From an archaeon (GTDB lineage: Archaea; Thermoproteota; Nitrososphaeria; Nitrososphaerales; CADDZS01): a DNA stretch of 8,331 nt. Shown in pieces: positions 1-6,260 of the stretch. The position numbers and the translations under genes were made by a program. The notes under the pieces are model-generated. The model made no database searches, was not told the DNA's origin, and saw nothing but the letters and a program-made list of their open reading frames with translations. Where the stretch lies: positions 28,702 to 37,032 of the forward strand of contig JAJYUX010000005.1 in the NCBI GenBank assembly GCA_021792315.1, given 5' to 3'. The first letter of the stretch is position 1, and each line of letters opens with the position of its first letter.

Positions 1-27
1 ACAGGTGGAAAAATCTATCAATTCGCT

Positions 28-47
28 AGATCTCTCTCGCGAGATCT
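28..47. repeat. Small inverted repeat (7 bp stem, 6 base loop)
   Basis: AGATCTC at 28-34 is perfectly complementary to GAGATCT at 41-47, with TCTCGC as the loop. No T-run follows, so it is not an obvious terminator. Its role is unknown and it may be chance. Confidence 0.4.
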
Positions 48-301
48 CTAATAGGAATATTATTGAAGAATTGTCTTTTTGTACCACCAAGACACCGAAA
101 AACGGTGTACCCAACTACCGAATCCATCATCATCGGAAACACGTCGCACAGATCTAGTAAGAATCAATTGCTTCTATCGAAGCAGTCAAGGAAAACATAG
201 ACGTACCCCTCTCGCAGGGGAGGGCACTATATCTTCAGGTCATGAAGGTACTAGGTACAGGTAATTTGTTCAGGTCTTTTCGAAATCGGCGTACCTTCAT
301 T

Positions 302-317
302 CTCGACAAATGTCGAG
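302..317. repeat. Near-perfect palindrome CTCGACA-AA-TGTCGAG
   Basis: The arms 302-308 and 311-317 are exact reverse complements separated by two bases. The left arm plus AA recurs as CTCGACAAA at 373-381. In that second copy the partner arm is degraded (TCGAG at 390-394). It could be a protein-binding palindrome or a compact RNA hairpin. There is no adjacent gene to assign it to. Confidence 0.4.
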
Positions 318-597
318 TTCATATTCGGATCCCGGGATCTCAAAGATGTTTTTGCCATTTTGGCAGTGTCATCTCGACAAACGCCAAGTTCGAGTTGAAG
401 TCGGTATTAAGAGACACATGCTAAGCAGTCGAAAGACAGTCATTCGCCTGACATCCTAGAACAGCGGGCATTATAGGGACGTGAACTTGGCCTGAACCTT
501 CCGAGACAATCTCTGGAAAACAGCTCTCCATTCATGAAAGGAAGAAAGAATCCATCCCAACGGCGTGTTGATTTAGATGGGAGAGCTTGAAATATGG

Positions 598-619
598 TAT
601 GTTATCTTGAAGTAACATG
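598..619. repeat. Inverted repeat ATGTTA / TAACAT
   Basis: ATGTTA at 599-604 pairs with TAACAT at 613-618 around an 8-base loop. A T-G wobble at 598/619 extends the stem. It lies in the gene-free stretch and its function is unknown. Confidence 0.3.
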
Positions 620-755
620 ATTTCAACTAAAACCCTGAGAACAGAAAAAGTAGATCTTTGCAAGAGCTGTCAGTGAGATCACTTTCACATTCGTTTGGCA
701 GTCCCTATCGTGAAGATCGAGAGTTCTCACAGCGAAATTTCCATCAAGAGTTGAG

Positions 756-844
756 TGGACTGGAGGGGATTTGAACCCCTGACCTCTCGCGAACTCGGGA
801 ATGTACTTGCGAGGCGAGCGTTACTACCACTGAACTACCAGCCC
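756..844 (-). tRNA. tRNA-Ala(CGC) with a 16-nt intron
   Basis: Read on the minus strand, the gene folds as a complete cloverleaf. The acceptor GGGCTGG (844-838) pairs with CCAGTCC (763-757), with discriminator A at 756. The T arm is AGGGG-TTCAAAT-CCCCT. The anticodon stem is CTCGC/GCGAG (818-814 and 790-786) and the anticodon CGC is at 811-809. The acceptor carries the G3-U70 wobble pair (842/759), the classic alanine identity element, which supports the assignment independently of the anticodon. The mature tRNA is 73 nt once the intron after A37 is removed. CCA is not encoded. The D stem is unusual: GTTC (835-832) faces GTAAC, leaving one unpaired U inside the 3' half of the stem. The gene is divergent from the tRNA-Ile gene 130 bases away. 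Confidence 0.93.
792..807 (-). other. Archaeal tRNA intron (position 37/38) in tRNA-Ala
   Basis: On the minus strand the intron reads AGTACATTCCCGAGTT. The exon bases CTCG (32-35) pair with the intron CGAG (797-794) to give the 4-bp central helix of a BHB motif. This helix is flanked by 3-base bulges CA|A and TT|C, each cut after the second base. The anticodon stem is the outer helix. This is the substrate form for the archaeal splicing endonuclease and places the intron at the canonical site between nucleotides 37 and 38. The internal helix beyond the bulge is weak, so the motif is of a reduced type. Confidence 0.85.
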
Positions 845-867
845 AACACTCCAATCGATCTGAAATC

Positions 868-874
868 AGATAAA
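868..874 (-). promoter_or_regulatory. Possible TATA box for tRNA-Ala
   Basis: On the minus strand TTTATCT lies 24-30 bases before the first tRNA nucleotide at 844, the spacing expected for an archaeal TATA box. The match is modest and no BRE is obvious. It is called by position and A+T content only. Confidence 0.35.
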
Positions 875-933
875 TGAACATTCGGGTATCCGTGACTACT
901 CATATGAACCAGTAGCAAGAGAGAAAGCAGAAG

Positions 934-943
934 ATTAAAAAAA
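934..943 (+). promoter_or_regulatory. Possible TATA box for tRNA-Ile
   Basis: The A/T-rich run ATTAAAAAAA lies about 32-41 bases before the tRNA start at 975. That spacing fits if transcription starts several bases upstream of the mature 5' end. It is the only A/T-rich element in this part of the 130-base spacer between the divergent tRNA genes. The call is weak. Confidence 0.3.
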
Positions 944-994
944 GGAGCGAAGACTCTCTTAATGGAATCAGCGTGGGCCGGTAGCTCAGCATGG

Positions 995-1017
995 ACTCTG
1001 CGAAGGCAGAGATGCAC
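995..1017 (+). other. Non-canonical tRNA intron in the D-loop (after G19)
   Basis: This 23-base insertion splits the D-loop between G19 (994) and the next loop base (1018). Its folding is clear. GCAT (989-992) pairs with ATGC (1012-1015) as a 4-bp central helix. CTCTGC (996-1001) pairs with GCAGAG (1006-1011) as a 6-bp internal stem with a GAAG loop. The bulges are GG|A and AC|T, three bases each, cut after the second base. The outer helix is the D stem itself. This matches the archaeal BHB splice motif. Removing it leaves an ordinary 10-base D-loop. Confidence 0.87.
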
Positions 1018-1036
1018 TTAGAGCGCGTGACTGATA

Positions 1037-1051
1037 TAAATTCTTGCAGAT
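1037..1051 (+). other. tRNA intron at position 37/38 in tRNA-Ile
   Basis: The 15-base intron TAAATTCTTGCAGAT follows A37 (1036). Exon CTG (1031-1033) pairs with intron CAG (1047-1049), with an A-G mismatch as the fourth position of the central helix. The bulges TA|T and AT|A are cut after the second base, as in a BHB. The helix is weaker than in the D-loop intron, so the boundary could shift by a base. Confidence 0.8.
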
Positions 1052-1209
1052 ATCACGAGGTCGCCGGTTCAAATCCGGTCCGGCCCATACTTTCGTCAGT
1101 GAAACAACCGTCAAGTCAGAAATGGTCTGCAATCAAGGCAGCTAGCCCTTTCAAGTCTTAGGGCACGAATGAACTCGAGAGAATTTGAACACTCTGAATT
1201 CATCATAAG

Positions 1210-1216
1210 TTAAATA
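1210..1216 (+). promoter_or_regulatory. Probable TATA box for the M24 gene
   Basis: TTAAATA is centred at 1213, 26 bases before the ATG at 1239. This is the spacing of archaeal leaderless transcripts in which transcription starts at or next to the start codon. It is only about 11 bases before the upstream GTG at 1224, which would then lie before the transcript start. Confidence 0.45.
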
Positions 1217-1238
1217 GCCCCACGTGAGCGCACTCTTC

Positions 1239-2513
1239 ATGCGAGGAGTTCTCGTTAACGGCGGCGACCTCACGTGGGTCACGCAACCGAAGCCGCTACT
1301 GGATTATTTGAGGAAGAAGTGCCCGTTTGATCGTTTCTCTGATGAGGAACACGATCGCCGATGGGACAGGACGCGTGAATTCATGGTGAGGCATGACTTA
1401 GACGCCCTATTGGTTTCTGGTGGAAACCAAATGTTCCAGAAGGCTTGGAGCAATATTCGATATCTCACCGAATACATAGGTACGGCAGAACACTGCATCT
1501 TCGTTGTTATCGGAAGAGAAGGAGAACCTGCACTATGTGGTGTTGCCCCGACTTATGCTCACAGAATGTACAGATCGGTCATAGATGATATCAGATCTTC
1601 AACCCCTGCCGCAAAGTTGGCTGTCAAGAAAGTCAGAGAGTTAGGCGTGGAAAATGGGAAGATCGGCCTTGTTGAACCAACATCGAGAATGCCAGTAGAT
1701 GTCTGGGAGGCTCTCAGATCAGGACTGCCAAGCGCGAAGTTCGAGTCAGTTGAGAGCAAATGGTGGAAGGAGGTTAGACTGCCGCTTACCGCAGAGGAGA
1801 TTAGATTCATGAAGAGGTCAGGTGAGATCGGGGATGCGATTATGAGCGCTATTATCAGCAAAGCAAGACCTGGCATGACTGAAGACGAAGTTTTCGCTAC
1901 AATGATCGAGGCGGAGATTGCAAACGGTGGCGAAGATGAGAATATGATGCTCATCGGCAGCCACTCGATGCTCGACCCCGATGCCGACGACACCAGTGCG
2001 AGACCGAGAGACAGGATTCTGAAGAGAGGCGACATCATCCTGTCAGAAGTCGGACCAACCTATGATGGGTACGAGGCACAAGTAGGAAGACCAGTAACTC
2101 TCGGGGAACCAACCAAGGAATACAAAGCTATGTTGGACGTAGCTTTCGAAGTCTACAATGGAATAGTTAGTAAATTGAGGATTGGGAACCACGGTGAGGA
2201 AATAATGAAGATTGGGGACAAGATTGACGAAGCTGGCTTCAAGAATGGTGGCCCGCCTCTCATTCATCCGTTGCCGTCTGGGCTATTCGGCAACATTCCA
2301 TCAATCCCACAACGCGGTCAGCTCGATACTTGGAGACTGCGGTTCGGGGAAGCAAAGTTCGAAGAGTTTACGAGACACATGCCAGTATGCGTGGAGATCA
2401 GCGTTGCAAGACAGGATGAACTCGCTGGCGTGTTTTTGTGTGACAGTTTCATAATCACGGACAGCGAACCAATGCCACTCTACAAGACACCCATGCAGAA
2501 TTTTGTGCGATGA
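1239..2513 (+). CDS. M24 (creatinase/Xaa-Pro peptidase fold) family protein with altered metal site
   Basis: I chose the ATG at 1239 because of the TATA-like box 26 bases upstream. An in-frame GTG at 1224 would add five residues, and the residue numbers here count from that GTG. An N-terminal creatinase_N-like domain covers about residues 40-180 and the pita-bread M24 domain about 190-415. The family hallmark segment is recognisable at 268-296 (RGDIILSEVGPTYDGYEAQVGRP). The five metal ligands of active M24 peptidases are Asp, Asp, His, Glu, Glu. Here the first appears as Glu275, the second as Gln286 and the last as Cys406. Glu391 seems kept, and His348 may be the His. Such loss is known in creatinase, which shares the fold but needs no metal, so a C-N hydrolase or non-catalytic role is as likely as Xaa-Pro peptidase. 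It is predicted cytosolic, with no signal peptide. Confidence 0.88.
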   Translation: MRGVLVNGGDLTWVTQPKPLLDYLRKKCPFDRFSDEEHDRRWDRTREFMVRHDLDALLVSGGNQMFQKAWSNIRYLTEYIGTAEHCIFVVIGREGEPALCGVAPTYAHRMYRSVIDDIRSSTPAAKLAVKKVRELGVENGKIGLVEPTSRMPVDVWEALRSGLPSAKFESVESKWWKEVRLPLTAEEIRFMKRSGEIGDAIMSAIISKARPGMTEDEVFATMIEAEIANGGEDENMMLIGSHSMLDPDADDTSARPRDRILKRGDIILSEVGPTYDGYEAQVGRPVTLGEPTKEYKAMLDVAFEVYNGIVSKLRIGNHGEEIMKIGDKIDEAGFKNGGPPLIHPLPSGLFGNIPSIPQRGQLDTWRLRFGEAKFEEFTRHMPVCVEISVARQDELAGVFLCDSFIITDSEPMPLYKTPMQNFVR

Positions 2514-2569
2514 GCTGCCCGATTCTCAAGGACATTGATACCGGCCGTTCTACATGATGTCTCCCTGTC

Positions 2570-2574
2570 TTTTT
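2570..2574 (+). terminator. Possible T-run terminator of the M24 transcript
   Basis: The run TTTTT is the first T-run downstream of the M24 stop, 57 bases after it, with no hairpin before it. Archaeal termination often uses T-runs without stems, but five T's is short. The call is weak. Confidence 0.2.
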
Positions 2575-2878
2575 CGCCAGAGATCAAATAGTGGATAACA
2601 CACCAAGTAGAAGTACCATCAGGTTCAATCTAGACTATTCTTGCTTTCATTAATGAAGCGAGAAAAATAGATTCCAGTCTTCAACGACGCGATGATACGT
2701 ACGGAAGAGCTTGAAAAAAGCACATCTAGAACAGGCTGCAACCGTTAGAACTGAGCCCGAAAACAAACGAACCGTGAAGGCAGGTGCCTCCTCCTTAGAA
2801 GGTACATTGAATGTGGAGTGCTCGATTTGCCATGAACAACAATCAAGTGGCCGATGTCGCATGAGGTTCAGATATTCC

Positions 2879-2885
2879 TTAAATC
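2879..2885 (+). promoter_or_regulatory. Possible TATA box for the oxidoreductase pair
   Basis: TTAAATC is centred at 2882, 28 bases before the ATG at 2910 and only 16 before the GTG at 2898. If it is the promoter, a near-leaderless start at 2910 is favoured. It would drive both FAD oxidoreductase genes. Confidence 0.35.
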
Positions 2886-2897
2886 ATACTCAAAATA

Positions 2898-4592
2898 GTG
2901 GCAAATCAAATGCCGAGCGTACTCACAGAGTTTGACGTGATAGTAATCGGTGGAGGGGTAAATGGGCTTACTACTGCTGCATACCTTGCAAAGAGCGGAC
3001 TAAAGACTGTCGTAATCGAGCGAAGAGATCAGCTTGGAACCCATCACGTTACAGAGGAGTGGTCCATTCCTGGCTTTCGAACAAGTCCGCATGCAAACTC
3101 CCAATGGGTGGGAAACACTCCTTGCATGCTAGATCTTGATCTAGAGAAATATGGGCTGGACTTGTATCCGGCTAGATATACCAGAGCGATGACATTCAAG
3201 GATGGCAAGGCGATGGTCCCAGACGCTTGGGATGCGCAGGGTTTTTACAACGCCTACAAAATCCTGTCAGAAAAAGACGCCCGAACTTTTCTCAATATGT
3301 TCACAGGACTAGCAGGATCTCCCCTTATGCAGGATTTCCTATTCGCCGCCCCTAGTCCTGAGAGGTTCGACTGGGTACTGAAAGAAATGACTAAGGTCCC
3401 AGGTATGCCCGAAGACTGGTGGGACATGACGGGCTTCGAAATGGCAGATTACCTCTTTGAGGATGAGCATGTAAAAACATGGATCACAGGAATGTGTAAT
3501 GGTGTCGGTTTCCTTCCTAATCAGAAGTTCACCGGGCCGTTGGGCGTTATAACTTTGGCCACGTCATTTTCGCCGAATCAGCAGGCGATTGGCGGAGCGC
3601 ACCAGATACCTCACGCGCTTTTCAGATGTATAGTCAATAATGGTGGCAAAGTCCTGCAGAGCTCCGAAGTTGAGAAGATCATCATTGAAAACGGAGAAGC
3701 AAAGGGAGTGAAGCTGGGAAAACTGGCTGCATATCCGGAAAAGACAATAATGGCCAGAAAGGCAATCGTGAGCAACCTGAGCCCAGGGCCGACATTTGTT
3801 GATCTTGTCGGAGAGCAGCATCTCGATAAGCAAGTCTACCGGCAGATCAAGTACCAGTTCGATTACGACTGGGGAATTCTCATGACTGCGTCATTCATGA
3901 CGACAGAACAACCAAAGTGGAAGGGAAGTCAAGGGAATCCGAATATGCAGAACGCCTGGATGTTCATGTGTGGCTGCGAGTCAGTCCGGGAGATAGAGCA
4001 AGTTCACGCGGATCTTTCAGCCGGAAGGATTCCTGATCAGATCTCGGCAAATGGAGGTAATTTCGTTCTATCTATGAATGACAAAACATCCGTGCCGGCT
4101 GGCTATCACAACGTCCAGTTTTGGCCTGAGGTGCCATACAGTCTTCGAAAGATTGGAGGTCCCGAAAAATGGGACGATATCATTGACGACATGGTGGAAA
4201 GGACAGCTGATATGGGTGAGGCCTACGCACCAGGATTCCGAAAATCAATAAAATACAAAGTGGGAATCAGCCCTCTGGATACATACAGGAAAAATGCGAG
4301 CGCCCTAAAGGGAGTGTGGAATGGTGGTGTTTCGAAATCCGGACAGATGTATTTCGATCGACCGTTCTTGGGATGCAACGCTCCAAGAACTCCTATCAAG
4401 AAATTATACATCTCAAACGGGATGTGGCCATGGGGGATGTCCTGGTTAGCTTCCGGATATATCGCAGCTACTGAAATCATCCGGGATCTCGGAATGAAAA
4501 AGCCAGACTGGTGGTCGCACAAATGTTTCGAGTGGTTCCCGATCTGGGCGCAAAGAAACGGGGTTGCACGATCTGGTAAGATCGTGCCATAG
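2898..4592 (+). CDS. FAD-dependent oxidoreductase, COG1233 (phytoene desaturase-like/PYROXD2-like), first of pair
   Basis: This 564-residue protein opens with a Rossmann FAD-binding motif, GGGVNG at 18-23. Glu41 at the end of the second strand would hold the adenosine ribose. The region after it reads LGTHHVTEE, where relatives usually have a GG pair, so one Gly is replaced by Thr. Around residues 395-415 the segment KTSVPAGYHNVQFWPEVPYS matches the conserved pre-C-terminal stretch of the group. The C-terminal FAD segment at about 503-525 (LYISNGMWPWGMSWLASGY) is recognisable but has lost the usual Gly and His of the G-x-x-x-HPGG pattern. A Trp-rich tail follows. The group includes carotenoid desaturases and isomerases and the PYROXD2 type, so the substrate is unknown. 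The start is GTG 2898 or, from the promoter, ATG 2910 (Met5). It is co-directional with the next gene, with 7-13 bases between them. Confidence 0.9.
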   Translation: MANQMPSVLTEFDVIVIGGGVNGLTTAAYLAKSGLKTVVIERRDQLGTHHVTEEWSIPGFRTSPHANSQWVGNTPCMLDLDLEKYGLDLYPARYTRAMTFKDGKAMVPDAWDAQGFYNAYKILSEKDARTFLNMFTGLAGSPLMQDFLFAAPSPERFDWVLKEMTKVPGMPEDWWDMTGFEMADYLFEDEHVKTWITGMCNGVGFLPNQKFTGPLGVITLATSFSPNQQAIGGAHQIPHALFRCIVNNGGKVLQSSEVEKIIIENGEAKGVKLGKLAAYPEKTIMARKAIVSNLSPGPTFVDLVGEQHLDKQVYRQIKYQFDYDWGILMTASFMTTEQPKWKGSQGNPNMQNAWMFMCGCESVREIEQVHADLSAGRIPDQISANGGNFVLSMNDKTSVPAGYHNVQFWPEVPYSLRKIGGPEKWDDIIDDMVERTADMGEAYAPGFRKSIKYKVGISPLDTYRKNASALKGVWNGGVSKSGQMYFDRPFLGCNAPRTPIKKLYISNGMWPWGMSWLASGYIAATEIIRDLGMKKPDWWSHKCFEWFPIWAQRNGVARSGKIVP

Positions 4593-4599
4593 GGAGTGA
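4592..4599 (+). promoter_or_regulatory. Ribosome binding site deciding the start of the second oxidoreductase
   Basis: GGGAGTGA closely matches the archaeal Shine-Dalgarno consensus GGAGGTGA and overlaps the last base of the upstream TAG stop. It leaves six bases to the GTG at 4606 but none to the GTG at 4600, so 4606 is the better start. The overlap with the upstream stop suggests a shared transcript and possibly coupled translation. Confidence 0.6.
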
Positions 4600-4605
4600 G
4601 TGACA

Positions 4606-6228
4606 GTGAGCGCAGGCAAGGCAGCTAAGTCAGACTATGATGTGATAGTAATCGGCGGCGGACCCAATGGCGAAGTTCTCGCGGCATACCTCCAAAAGGC
4701 AGGCGCGAAATGTCTCATCATTGAACGCAGACATGAAATGGGAGGAGCCCTGCTGACAGAAGACTTCGCCGGATTCAGGTTCAATCTCCACGCAACCTAC
4801 ATGATGATGGGCGAGCTCATGCCACCATACAATGATTTATTCTTGCCTCAATACGGCGTTGAATTTGTCCGACCCGAAGTCCAATGTTCTCTCTTCTACG
4901 AGAAGGACAAAGCTCTTGTTCTTTATCTTGATCCTCGGAAATCTGCGGAATCGGTAGCCAAAATTTCCCTGGAAGACAAGCCAAAGTTTCTGAGACTGTA
5001 CAATGATATCAAGGAGGTCTGTGACAAATGTCTCATTCCTCAGACGTATGTTCCGCCATCGCCGCCAGCAGAGCTTGCCATGCTCCTAGGCGAGTCCGAG
5101 GTGGGAAAGAAGGTGCTCGAGTGGTCGGAGATGAGCCCCCTCCAGATATTGGAGCAGTACGAAATCAAAGATGAAAGGGTCAAAGCTGCCCTAATTTATC
5201 TTGGATGCAAATGGGGAATCGAGCCTGATCTGATCGGCATCGGCTACATGTTTCCGATCTATCTTTACAGAATGCTTAACGCTGCACTAGTGAGGGGCGG
5301 ATCTCACAGGCTGAACTCTGCGATAATGCGATCTGGCTATGAGTCTGGTCTCGAAGTAAAAGAGCTTACCGAAGCAAAGAAGATCATAGTAGAAGATGGC
5401 CGAGCAAAAGGAGTAATCACGCATACTGGCGAAAAGGTCTTTGGCAGAGTGATAGTGAGCACCCTCAACCCTCCGATGACTTTCTTGGACCTCGTCGGCG
5501 AGGAGCATCTGGATCCCAATCTAGTTAGTGCGACAAAGGACTGGAAGTGGGAAGAGTGGAGCTTGTTCGGTATACATCTGGGAACGAAAGAGGTTGCAAG
5601 GTACAAAGCTGAGGCAACTGAACCACACTGCGGAGAGGCTTTGAATTCCTTGATTGGATATTCATGCCTTGATGATGTTTTGGAACACTGGAAATCAGCG
5701 ATGAATAAGACTTTGCCGGGAGTGGGTTGCACAAGCACCCCTATGAGTCTTATCGATCCCACCCAAGCACCCCGCGGTTATAATATAGTCAGACTTGAGA
5801 CCGAAGCTCCGTTCGAAGTGAAAGACACAGATTGGGAATCTATCAAGGTTGACTACGCAAGCAGGATTATCAACAGCTGGAAGGAGCACCTAACTAATGC
5901 TGACTCTATAAGAATCGTGAAGAAATATATCTACCCTCCCAACTATATTGAAATGAAACTGCCCAACATGGTACGCGGTTCAATAAAACAAGGAGCGTAT
6001 CTTCCCACTCAGATGGGCTACTTCAGGCCCAACACCGAATGCTCCAACTATTCCACTCCGATAAAAGGACTCTACCTTTCAGGGGCCGGAGTCTATCCAG
6101 GTGGAATGATCACCTTGGGCTCAGGCTACTCAGCTGCGAAAAAAATTGCAGAAGATCTTGGTTTTGATGTATGGTGGAACGAACCGGACATGCTTGAGGA
6201 AGCCAGACGTGAAAGGTTCATTCCATAA
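4606..6228 (+). CDS. FAD-dependent oxidoreductase, COG1233 (phytoene desaturase-like/PYROXD2-like), second of pair
   Basis: Start GTG 4606 is set by the ribosome binding site at 4592-4599. GTG 4600 would add two residues, and the numbers here count from 4600 (542 residues). The FAD-binding GGGPNG is at 19-24 with ribose-binding Glu42. It is followed by MGGALLTEDFAGFRFN, which keeps the GG that the upstream paralogue has altered. The segment DPTQAPRGYNIVRLETEAP matches the same region as in the first protein. The C-terminal FAD motif at 490-513 (GLYLSGAGVYPGGMITLGSG) is better conserved than in its neighbour. Both proteins end in a Leu-Gly then Trp-Trp tail, which supports origin by duplication. 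They may act as a heteromer or on successive steps (inference). The carotenoid-desaturase name would be over-specific: no other carotenoid gene is visible here. It is predicted cytosolic or peripheral. Confidence 0.9.
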   Translation: MSAGKAAKSDYDVIVIGGGPNGEVLAAYLQKAGAKCLIIERRHEMGGALLTEDFAGFRFNLHATYMMMGELMPPYNDLFLPQYGVEFVRPEVQCSLFYEKDKALVLYLDPRKSAESVAKISLEDKPKFLRLYNDIKEVCDKCLIPQTYVPPSPPAELAMLLGESEVGKKVLEWSEMSPLQILEQYEIKDERVKAALIYLGCKWGIEPDLIGIGYMFPIYLYRMLNAALVRGGSHRLNSAIMRSGYESGLEVKELTEAKKIIVEDGRAKGVITHTGEKVFGRVIVSTLNPPMTFLDLVGEEHLDPNLVSATKDWKWEEWSLFGIHLGTKEVARYKAEATEPHCGEALNSLIGYSCLDDVLEHWKSAMNKTLPGVGCTSTPMSLIDPTQAPRGYNIVRLETEAPFEVKDTDWESIKVDYASRIINSWKEHLTNADSIRIVKKYIYPPNYIEMKLPNMVRGSIKQGAYLPTQMGYFRPNTECSNYSTPIKGLYLSGAGVYPGGMITLGSGYSAAKKIAEDLGFDVWWNEPDMLEEARRERFIP

Positions 6229-6231
6229 TCT

Positions 6232-6243
6232 TTGGAAAACCAA
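6232..6243. terminator. Small hairpin between convergent genes
   Basis: TTGG-AAAA-CCAA gives a 4-bp stem, extendable by a wobble pair, inside the 32-base gap between the two convergent stop codons. The stem is weak and no T-run follows on either strand, so termination here is only a possibility. Confidence 0.2.
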
Positions 6244-6260
6244 GCCTCGCATTGGTCACC

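Larger units (their letters stand above)
1..755. other. Gene-free stretch left of the tRNA pair
   Basis: I see no convincing gene on either strand. The longest open frames are about 60 codons, have atypical composition and no recognisable motif. The stretch contains several small inverted repeats (28-47, 206-220, 302-317, 598-619) and a 9-base direct repeat, CTCGACAAA, at 302-310 and 373-381. I looked for tRNA T-arm signatures, SRP RNA and RNase P RNA hallmarks and C/D box pairs by eye and found none. It could be degraded coding sequence, a long intergenic region or an unrecognised non-coding RNA. Confidence 0.5.
975..1087 (+). tRNA. tRNA-Ile(GAT) with two introns
   Basis: Acceptor GGGCCGG (975-981) pairs perfectly with CCGGCCC (1080-1086), with discriminator A at 1087. 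The D stem is GCTC/GAGC (984-987, 1021-1024). The anticodon stem is CGTGA/TCACG (1026-1030, 1053-1057). The anticodon GAT is at 1033-1035. The T arm is GCCGG-TTCAAAT-CCGGT. Conserved U8, A14, G18, G19 and A21 are all present once an insertion in the D-loop is removed. The 113-base gene reduces to a normal 75-nt tRNA after removing a 23-nt D-loop intron and a 15-nt anticodon-loop intron. CCA is not encoded. GAT reads isoleucine codons AUU and AUC. The two introns would make a simple similarity search or a bacterial tRNA model miss or misfold this gene. Confidence 0.93.
2514..2897. other. Spacer between the M24 gene and the oxidoreductase pair
   Basis: This 384-base region has overlapping open frames of about 70 codons on both strands (around 2650-2862 minus and 2711-2935 plus). 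Neither has a recognisable family, a ribosome binding site or a conventional start. A five-T run at 2570-2574 could end the M24 transcript, and the promoter of the next gene is likely near the right end. I see nothing else. Confidence 0.5.

Noticed and set aside
206..220. CCCCT-CTCGC-AGGGG hairpin as a terminator
   Set aside because: It is a five-base stem with no T-run after it and no gene before it; it is likely chance.
389..400. GTTCGAG resembling a tRNA T-loop
   Set aside because: The flanking stem has only three pairs and no acceptor or anticodon arm fits around it.
79..424. Two overlapping open frames of about 60 codons on the plus strand
   Set aside because: Non-standard or poor starts, no ribosome binding site or promoter in place, odd composition, and they overlap each other in different frames.
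1559..2038. 159-codon minus-strand frame with hydrophobic stretches inside the M24 gene
   Set aside because: It lies wholly opposite a strong coding region with recognisable family motifs; the hydrophobicity is a mirror of that gene's codon use.
2711..2935. 74-codon plus-strand frame containing a CSICHE segment like half a zinc knuckle
   Set aside because: It has a TTG start without a ribosome binding site and runs into the well-supported oxidoreductase gene. Only one Cys pair is present, and an opposite-strand frame of similar size shows the region is simply low in stops.
2898..6228. Naming the pair as carotenoid desaturases (crtI)
   Set aside because: The group covers many substrates, no phytoene synthase or other carotenoid gene is in view, and one copy has altered FAD-contact positions.
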